From Endomicrobium sp. (lineage in GTDB: Bacteria; Elusimicrobiota; Endomicrobiia; Endomicrobiales; Endomicrobiaceae), in NCBI GenBank assembly GCA_031278115.1, contig JAITKZ010000077.1, positions 1-23,653 on the forward strand: a stretch of DNA of 23,653 bases. The letters run 5' to 3'. The position numbers and the translations under genes are program-made. Below the pieces are notes generated by a model. The model was not told the DNA's origin and made no database searches. It saw only the letters and a list, made by a program, of their open reading frames with translations. This document shows, piece after piece, positions 19,009 through 23,653 of this stretch (the stretch's first letter is position 1; every line of letters begins with the position of its first letter).

Positions 19009-19037
19009 TTGACGGTAATTGCCTAAAAATATACAAT
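19009..19037 (+). promoter_or_regulatory. Sigma70-type promoter candidate for the malic enzyme-fumarase-coaX cluster
   Basis: TTGACG at 19009-19014 and TACAAT at 19032-19037 are separated by 17 bp. Transcription would start near 19044, leaving a leader of about 40 nt before the malic enzyme ATG. The match in hexamers and spacing to the site at 2208-2236 supports this being the housekeeping promoter type of this organism. Confidence 0.55.
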
Positions 19038-19082
19038 ACCTTTACTTTATTAAGCGTTATATTATAAATTTATGGAAAATAT

Positions 19083-20429
19083 ATGAAAAAACCAGCAAAA
19101 ATTGATGATATTGAGCTTTTGAAAGCTGCTCAAGAGCCGGCTAAACTTGCAAGAAAGCTGCACCCTTTTTATCGCGGAAAAATAGAAGTTGTTCCAAAGT
19201 GCAGAGTTGAAACTTTAAATGACTTTTCAATATGGTACAGTCCCGGAGTGGCAGCTGTATGTACTGATATTAGTAAAAATCCGGAACTTGTCTATGAATA
19301 TACGAATAGATGGAATACTGTTGCTGTTGTAAGCGATGGTACAAGGGTTTTGGGGCTGGGTGATATTGGTCCTGAGGCAGGTCTTCCTGTTATGGAAGGA
19401 AAGGCTCTTTTGTACAAGTACCTTGGTGGTGTTGATGCTTTCCCTATCTGTCTTGACACTAAAAACGAGAAAGAAATAATACAAACGATTAAAATATTAC
19501 AGCCGTCTTTAGGTGGAGTGAATTTAGAAGATATTTCCCAACCTAAATGTTTTTCTATTTTGGATACTTTAAGAAAAGAGTGCAAAATACCTGTGTGGCA
19601 CGATGACCAACAAGGAACGGCTTTGGTTACGCTTGCGGGTTTTATCAATGCATTAAAAATTGTTGGTAAAAAAGTAAACAAAATAAAGATAGCTATGATA
19701 GGAGCAGGTGCTGCAAATGTTTGTATATCAAAACTTTTGATACTTTATGGGGCAAATCCTGCAAATATAGTTATGGTTGACCTAAAAGAGACACTTCACA
19801 AAGATCGTCAAGATTTAAAATCATGCAAAGAGCAGTGGAATATGGCATCAATAACAAATGCTGGCGACATTAAAGGTGGAGCAAAAGAAGCAATGGAAAA
19901 TGCCGATGTTGTTATAGCTTTATCGGCTCCGGGACCAGGGGTAATAAAGAAAGAATGGATAAAATCTATGGCTAAAAATCCTATTGTTTTTACTTGTGCC
20001 AACCCTACACCTGAAATTTGGCCTTGGGAAGCTAAAGACGCGGGCGCTGCTGTTGTTGCTACAGGCAGAAGCGATTTTGAAAATCAAATTAACAATTCTT
20101 TGGGTTTCCCTGGGGTTTTTAGAGGAGCGTTAGACGTAAGAGCTTCTACGATTACTGATACAATGTGCATAACTGCAGCAATAGAGCTTGCATCTTGTGT
20201 ACCTGACAATAAAATAAAACCTAACAAAATTCTTCCAACCATGGATGATTGGGAAATATTCCCCAAAATAGCAGCGGCTATAGGTGTAAAAGCGGCAAAA
20301 GAAAAAATAGCTGGAAAAAAAATGAGTTACGATAAAATTTATAGTATTGCGAAGGATATAATCAAAAGAAGTAGAGCAATAACCGAAACTATGATGAAAA
20401 AAGGTTATATAGAAAAGTGCGAAAAATAG
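19083..20429 (+). CDS. NAD(P)-dependent malic enzyme (oxaloacetate-decarboxylating)
   Basis: The protein has 448 residues and should decarboxylate malate to pyruvate and CO2 while reducing NAD(P)+ in the cytoplasm. Visible family motifs are SIWYSPGVAAVC with the catalytic Tyr52, MEGKALLYK with the catalytic Lys107, NLEDIS and HDDQQGTA supplying the metal-binding acids (Glu149, Asp150, Asp174/175), the Rossmann loop GAGAAN (207-212), and FTCANPTPE. It ends near residue 448 without the phosphotransacetylase-like domain of long MaeB enzymes, so it is the short bacterial/archaeal type; cofactor preference is not safe to call. The start has only a weak ribosome binding site but gives the usual N-terminus. 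It is the first gene of a packed cluster, its end overlaps the fumarase alpha start by 13 bases, and its reading frame is intact. Confidence 0.93.
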   Translation: MKKPAKIDDIELLKAAQEPAKLARKLHPFYRGKIEVVPKCRVETLNDFSIWYSPGVAAVCTDISKNPELVYEYTNRWNTVAVVSDGTRVLGLGDIGPEAGLPVMEGKALLYKYLGGVDAFPICLDTKNEKEIIQTIKILQPSLGGVNLEDISQPKCFSILDTLRKECKIPVWHDDQQGTALVTLAGFINALKIVGKKVNKIKIAMIGAGAANVCISKLLILYGANPANIVMVDLKETLHKDRQDLKSCKEQWNMASITNAGDIKGGAKEAMENADVVIALSAPGPGVIKKEWIKSMAKNPIVFTCANPTPEIWPWEAKDAGAAVVATGRSDFENQINNSLGFPGVFRGALDVRASTITDTMCITAAIELASCVPDNKIKPNKILPTMDDWEIFPKIAAAIGVKAAKEKIAGKKMSYDKIYSIAKDIIKRSRAITETMMKKGYIEKCEK

Positions 20430-21256
20430 AATCAAATATTATAACAAATGCTGTTAAAGATATATGCGCTAAAGCAAATTATAATCTTCCTGAAGATCTT
20501 CTAAAGTCCGTAAATACCTATATTTCCCTAGAACATGGTGCATCTAGCGATATATTAGAGCAAATAGTAAATAATGTGGCTATTGCAAAAAAAGAGAGGA
20601 TCCCTTTATGTCAAGACACAGGAACAGCAAATTTTTTTGTAAAACTTGGTAAAGATGTATATATAGAAAACGGAAATATTTATGATGCGATAAATAAAGG
20701 TGTTGCTTTAGGCTATACAGATAATTACCTTCGCAAATCCATTGTTTCTGACCCGATTGAAAGAAAAAACACAATGGACAATACACCAAGTAATATTTAT
20801 ATTGATATTGTTTCAGGGGATAAAATAGAAATTACCTTTCTTCCTAAAGGTGGTGGCAGTGAAAATGCTTCGGCATTAAAGATGCTTACACCTTCTGCAG
20901 GTTGGGAAGGCGTGAAAGAGTTTGTACTAAGTGTTGTAAAGGATAAAGGCAGAGATGCTTGTCCTCCTCTTATAGTCGGCATTGGTATAGGCGGAGATTT
21001 TGCTTCAGTTGGGCTCTTATCAAAAAAAACATTACTTAGGGAAATAGGAAGTATTAATAAAAGTACATTTTATGCCAAAAAAGAAGAAGAACTTCTTTCC
21101 GAAATTAACAAAGTAAATATAGGTCCAATGGGAATGGGCGGCAAGCCCACAGTACTTGCTGTGTTTATAGCGACAAAACCTACGCACATAGCTTTGCTCC
21201 CTGTTGCAGTAAACATTCAATGCCATTCCTGTAGAAGAAAGAAAATTAATATATGA
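20417..21256 (+). CDS. fumA: Class I fumarate hydratase, alpha (N-terminal) subunit
   Basis: This 279-residue subunit of the two-subunit, iron-sulfur class I fumarase catalyses reversible hydration of fumarate to malate with its beta partner. The three cluster cysteines are visible: Cys65 in PLCQDTGT, Cys182 in ACPPLIVGIGIGG, and Cys269 in NIQCHSCRR. The GTG start at 20417 overlaps the malic enzyme end and is chosen because RKIESNIITNAVKDICAKAN matches the usual N-terminal helix. The stop overlaps the beta start as ATGA, so the two are translationally coupled. The family also includes the L-tartrate dehydratase TtdA; the malic enzyme neighbour favours fumarase. Products are directly used by the adjacent enzyme. 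Confidence 0.92.
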   Translation: MRKIESNIITNAVKDICAKANYNLPEDLLKSVNTYISLEHGASSDILEQIVNNVAIAKKERIPLCQDTGTANFFVKLGKDVYIENGNIYDAINKGVALGYTDNYLRKSIVSDPIERKNTMDNTPSNIYIDIVSGDKIEITFLPKGGGSENASALKMLTPSAGWEGVKEFVLSVVKDKGRDACPPLIVGIGIGGDFASVGLLSKKTLLREIGSINKSTFYAKKEEELLSEINKVNIGPMGMGGKPTVLAVFIATKPTHIALLPVAVNIQCHSCRRKKINI

Positions 21257-21783
21257 AAATAAATTTACAAGATTTAATTTTAAATATTAAAGATATAAAA
21301 GCTGGACAGAAAATTCTACTCAGAGGAAATATTTATACGGCAAGAGATGCAGCTCATAAAAGAATTGTAGATATTTTAAATAAAGGCGAAGAGCTTCCTA
21401 TTGATTTAAAAAATTCTGTAATTTATTATTGCGGACCGACTCCGACAAAACCAGGAGAAGTTGTCGGATCTTGCGGACCCACAACGTCTTCCAGAATGGA
21501 TGTTTATACGCCAAGGATTTTAAAAGAAGGCGTTAAAGTTTTGATAGGTAAAGGCGCCAGATCGGAATCGGTGGTAAGAGCCTTAAAAGAAAACAATGCA
21601 GTATATCTTGTTGCAACAGGCGGTGTTGGTGCGCTTATTTCAAAAAAAGTAAAAAAATCCGATTTGTTAGTTTTTGAAGATTTAGGACCTGAAGCTATTT
21701 ATAGATTTGAAGTTGAAGATATGCCCTTAATTGTCGCGATAGATAGTTTCGGTAATAATATTTTTAATAAGATTATTTTGTAA
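21253..21783 (+). CDS. fumB: Class I fumarate hydratase, beta (C-terminal) subunit
   Basis: The product has 176 residues and is the swivelling C-terminal domain of class I fumarase as a separate polypeptide. Motifs are TARDAAHKR (29-37), YYCGPTPTKPGEVVG (58-72), SCGPTTSSRMD (73-83) and the IGKGARS loop (98-104), all typical of the fumarase/TtdB family. It overlaps the alpha subunit by four bases (ATGA), which suits equal production of the two halves. The name fumB is used here for the beta subunit, not for the E. coli anaerobic isoenzyme. The frame is intact and of normal length. Confidence 0.92.
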   Translation: MKINLQDLILNIKDIKAGQKILLRGNIYTARDAAHKRIVDILNKGEELPIDLKNSVIYYCGPTPTKPGEVVGSCGPTTSSRMDVYTPRILKEGVKVLIGKGARSESVVRALKENNAVYLVATGGVGALISKKVKKSDLLVFEDLGPEAIYRFEVEDMPLIVAIDSFGNNIFNKIIL

Positions 21784-21800
21784 GTATTTAAGAGGAAAGC

Positions 21801-22589
21801 ATGTTTTTAGCTTTAGACATAGGTAATACAAATATAAGTATAGGTTTGTTTAATATACAAAATGGAAAAGTTTTGCATGGACCATTAAAAGTTTGGAGAA
21901 TGTCTACTATAAAAGAACAAACTTCCGATGAGTACGCTACAATGCTTATGGATATGTTCTTTTATTCCGGTTTTGACGCGAAAAAAGTAACATATATAGG
22001 CATAGCAAGTGTTGTGCCATCTTTAAATCTTGTTTTTGAAGATTTAGTAAGAAATTATTTCGGAAAAAAAGCTTTTTTTATAAACCACATTAATTCAGGT
22101 GGCATTGTTTTTAATGTGCCAAATCCCAAAGAAGTTGGAGCTGACAGAATTGCCGATGCCGTTGCTGCTTATTCCATGTATGGAGGCGGTTGTGTTATCA
22201 TAGATTTTGGAACAGCCACTACTTTTAATTGCATAGACGAAAAAGGCAGATATATAGGTGGAGCTATAGCTCCAGGACCTGCGATATCGGTTCAGTCTTT
22301 AAGTTTGAAAACTGCCCAGCTGCCGCAAGTTGAGATGAAAAAGCCGCTAAAATCAATAGGAAATACGACTGTGGAGTGCATACAGTCTGGACTTTATTTC
22401 GGTTATATTGGGCTTGTTAAAGAACTTGTTGGAAGAATAAAGAATGAAATGGAATTAAAACATATAATAGCTACAGGTGGTCTTGCAGATCTTATGGTTT
22501 GTGAAATAAAGGAAATAGAAATTATTTTACCAAATTTGACTCTGGAAGGAATACGTATTATTTGGGAAAGAAGCGCAAATGCAAGTTAA
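21801..22589 (+). CDS. coaX: Type III pantothenate kinase
   Basis: This enzyme phosphorylates pantothenate to 4'-phosphopantothenate with ATP, the first committed step to coenzyme A. The 262-residue length is normal. The ASKHA-fold phosphate loop DIGNTNISIG is at residues 6-15. GADRIADA (113-120) contains the family's catalytic Asp115. DFGTATT (135-141) is the second phosphate-binding motif, and GGAIAPGP (153-160) follows. AGAGGA at 21790-21795 gives a clear ribosome binding site, and the gene lies 17 bases after the fumarase beta stop, so it is probably co-transcribed. There is no metabolic need for linkage with fumarase beyond general central metabolism. The frame is intact. Confidence 0.95.
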   Translation: MFLALDIGNTNISIGLFNIQNGKVLHGPLKVWRMSTIKEQTSDEYATMLMDMFFYSGFDAKKVTYIGIASVVPSLNLVFEDLVRNYFGKKAFFINHINSGGIVFNVPNPKEVGADRIADAVAAYSMYGGGCVIIDFGTATTFNCIDEKGRYIGGAIAPGPAISVQSLSLKTAQLPQVEMKKPLKSIGNTTVECIQSGLYFGYIGLVKELVGRIKNEMELKHIIATGGLADLMVCEIKEIEIILPNLTLEGIRIIWERSANAS

Positions 22590-22636
22590 AGTAATATTTA
22601 TTTAGTTAGTAAACTTTTTTGATAAAATATAATTTT

Positions 22637-22642
22637 AGGAGG
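22637..22642 (+). promoter_or_regulatory. Ribosome binding site deciding the GTG start of bamA
   Basis: A perfect AGGAGG stands six bases before the GTG at 22649. It fixes the start of the following gene, which begins with a non-ATG codon and directly encodes a signal peptide. Confidence 0.8.
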
Positions 22643-22648
22643 TTTGCT

Positions 22649-23653
22649 GTGAAGCTTCGTTTATTTTTGACAGGATTATGCGTTTGCATGTTAATGTCCG
22701 TGTTTGCCTATGCTGATAATATAATTTCTAAGGTAAATATTAAAGGGTTGCGCAATGTAAAAGAAAAAACCGTTTTATCAGAAATAAAACTTAAGAAAGG
22801 CAAGGAATATTCCGTAGAGTCGGCAAGAGCTGCAGTTCGCTCTATTACTGAGCTTGGATATTTTGATGAGTGTACTTTTACTTTTGACAGGAATACCGGC
22901 GTTCTCACGTTTGATGTTGTTGAAAAGCCCTATGTAGAGAGTATGGTTTTTAAAGGCAATGTTAAATTTTCAAATAGTAAGCTGAAAGGTGCCAGCGTTC
23001 TAAAGGAAAAAGATTTTTATGATATTTTAAAGTTAGAAGAATCAAAGAAAAAAATACTAAAATTATATGGAGATAAGGGTTATGCCGACTGCGTCATTGA
23101 AGCTTATCCCACCATTGATATAGATACAAACAGAATGACAGTAACTTTTCTTATAACAGAAAATAATAAAATTTTAATAGGCGACGTTAAAATTGAAGGC
23201 GTTATTTCATATCCTAAGAAAAAAATTCTTAAACTTATGAAAAAAATAAGACCTAAAAAAATATTTAAAAATGAAAATTATCAAAGGGATTTATTAAGCA
23301 TAGAGACTTTTTATAAGAATAATGGTTTTATGGATTATAAACTTGTAACATCTACGGTTTCTCTTAATAAATCCAGAACGGAAATGTTTTTAACTTTAAA
23401 CATAAGCGAAGGCATCAAATATAAAATAGGGGAAATCGCTTTTGACGGAAATTCTATATTAGGAGATAAAGAATTAAAAAAGACTGTAAAATTTAAAAAG
23501 GGACAAGTATTTAACGAGCAAAAAATTGCCGAAACAAAACAGGATATTGCTGAGTCTTATGCAGATAAAGGGTATCTCCAAGCTCAAATTGTTCCAGATT
23601 TTCATAAGATCGGCGATATTGTAAATATTGATTGGAATATAAAAGAAAATTCA
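22649..23653 (+). CDS. bamA: Outer membrane protein assembly factor BamA (POTRA repeats), 3' truncated
   Basis: The frame is open from the GTG at 22649 to the window end, 335 residues without a stop. It starts with a signal peptide (LRLFLTGLCVCMLMSVF, cleavage likely after AYA at residue 22). Four POTRA-like repeats follow: about residues 25-95 (ISKVNIKGLRNVKEKTVLS to FDVVEKP), 96-175 (MVFKGNVKFSNSKL to VTFLITE), 178-260 (IGDVKIEGVISYPKK to LNISEGIK), and 262 to the end (IGEIAFDGNSILGDKELKK to GYLQAQIVPDFH). Each has the beta-alpha-alpha-beta-beta pattern with a YxDKGY-like helix end. The C-terminal barrel lies beyond the window. The protein inserts beta-barrel proteins into the outer membrane, so the cell has one. 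A TamA or other Omp85 member is the alternative; the number of repeats favours BamA. Confidence 0.88.
   Translation, partial: MKLRLFLTGLCVCMLMSVFAYADNIISKVNIKGLRNVKEKTVLSEIKLKKGKEYSVESARAAVRSITELGYFDECTFTFDRNTGVLTFDVVEKPYVESMVFKGNVKFSNSKLKGASVLKEKDFYDILKLEESKKKILKLYGDKGYADCVIEAYPTIDIDTNRMTVTFLITENNKILIGDVKIEGVISYPKKKILKLMKKIRPKKIFKNENYQRDLLSIETFYKNNGFMDYKLVTSTVSLNKSRTEMFLTLNISEGIKYKIGEIAFDGNSILGDKELKKTVKFKKGQVFNEQKIAETKQDIAESYADKGYLQAQIVPDFHKIGDIVNIDWNIKENS

Noticed and set aside
22616..22633. TATAAT at 22628-22633 as a -10 box for bamA
   Set aside because: It lies only three bases before the AGGAGG ribosome binding site, so a transcript starting from it would lose that site; no convincing -35 box.
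1..23653. CRISPR array, insertion sequence, integrase or tRNA gene
   Set aside because: No regularly spaced repeats, transposase or recombinase motifs, or cloverleaf-forming sequences were found in reading the window.

Overview
This looks like a low-GC chromosomal segment from a Gram-negative (diderm) bacterium: it carries an RND inner-membrane exporter and the start of an outer-membrane BamA protein. Its AT-rich codon use, and one heavily frameshifted accessory block between intact housekeeping genes, fit a host-associated lineage in the course of gene loss. An Elusimicrobiota/Endomicrobium-like symbiont is my best guess. That assignment is inference; no rRNA or tRNA gene is visible.

Layout. 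(1) 1-2190: 3' part of an RND efflux pump subunit, cut by the window edge. (2) 2191-2991: a promoter-like site, a small two-membrane-segment protein gene with a frameshift at an A8 tract, and an intrinsic terminator overlapping its stop codon. (3) 3052-18605: about 15.5 kb that I read as ONE ancestral giant gene of roughly 5,180 codons, now in seven large pieces. It is broken by seven single-base frame changes and one stop-containing 66-bp insertion/duplication. (4) 18606-19082: a possible 51-aa secreted peptide gene with a strong Shine-Dalgarno, several short hairpins, a 20-bp perfect (with G-U) inverted repeat, and a promoter-like site. (5) 19083-22589: an intact, tightly packed cluster of malic enzyme, class I fumarase alpha and beta subunits, and type III pantothenate kinase. 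(6) 22649-end: bamA, from its signal peptide through about four POTRA repeats, open at the window edge.

The main item of interest is the giant gene. Once the frames are rejoined, its product has: an N-terminal hydrophobic signal/anchor; a low-complexity Q/K/E-rich linker; a peptidase C39-like domain with Cys, His and Asp in the expected order; a coiled coil; a large beta-rich region; several Ala/Gly-rich hydrophobic segments; long helical regions; a SecA-like superfamily 2 ATPase module (GMGGGKT, DEIH, a SecA-like motif V and an arginine-finger-like motif VI); another membrane hairpin; and a helical C-terminus. Two lesions fall inside conserved domains: one separates the C39 Cys from its His/Asp, and one lies in a G7 run inside the Walker A motif. 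This is the strongest evidence that the pieces were one gene. The flanking housekeeping genes (about 6.6 kb of coding sequence) have no visible lesion, so sequencing error is a poor explanation.

The metabolic cluster is coherent. Fumarase interconverts fumarate and malate, and malic enzyme converts malate to pyruvate plus CO2 with NAD(P)H. CoaX starts coenzyme A synthesis. The RND pump and BamA belong to envelope export and outer-membrane assembly.
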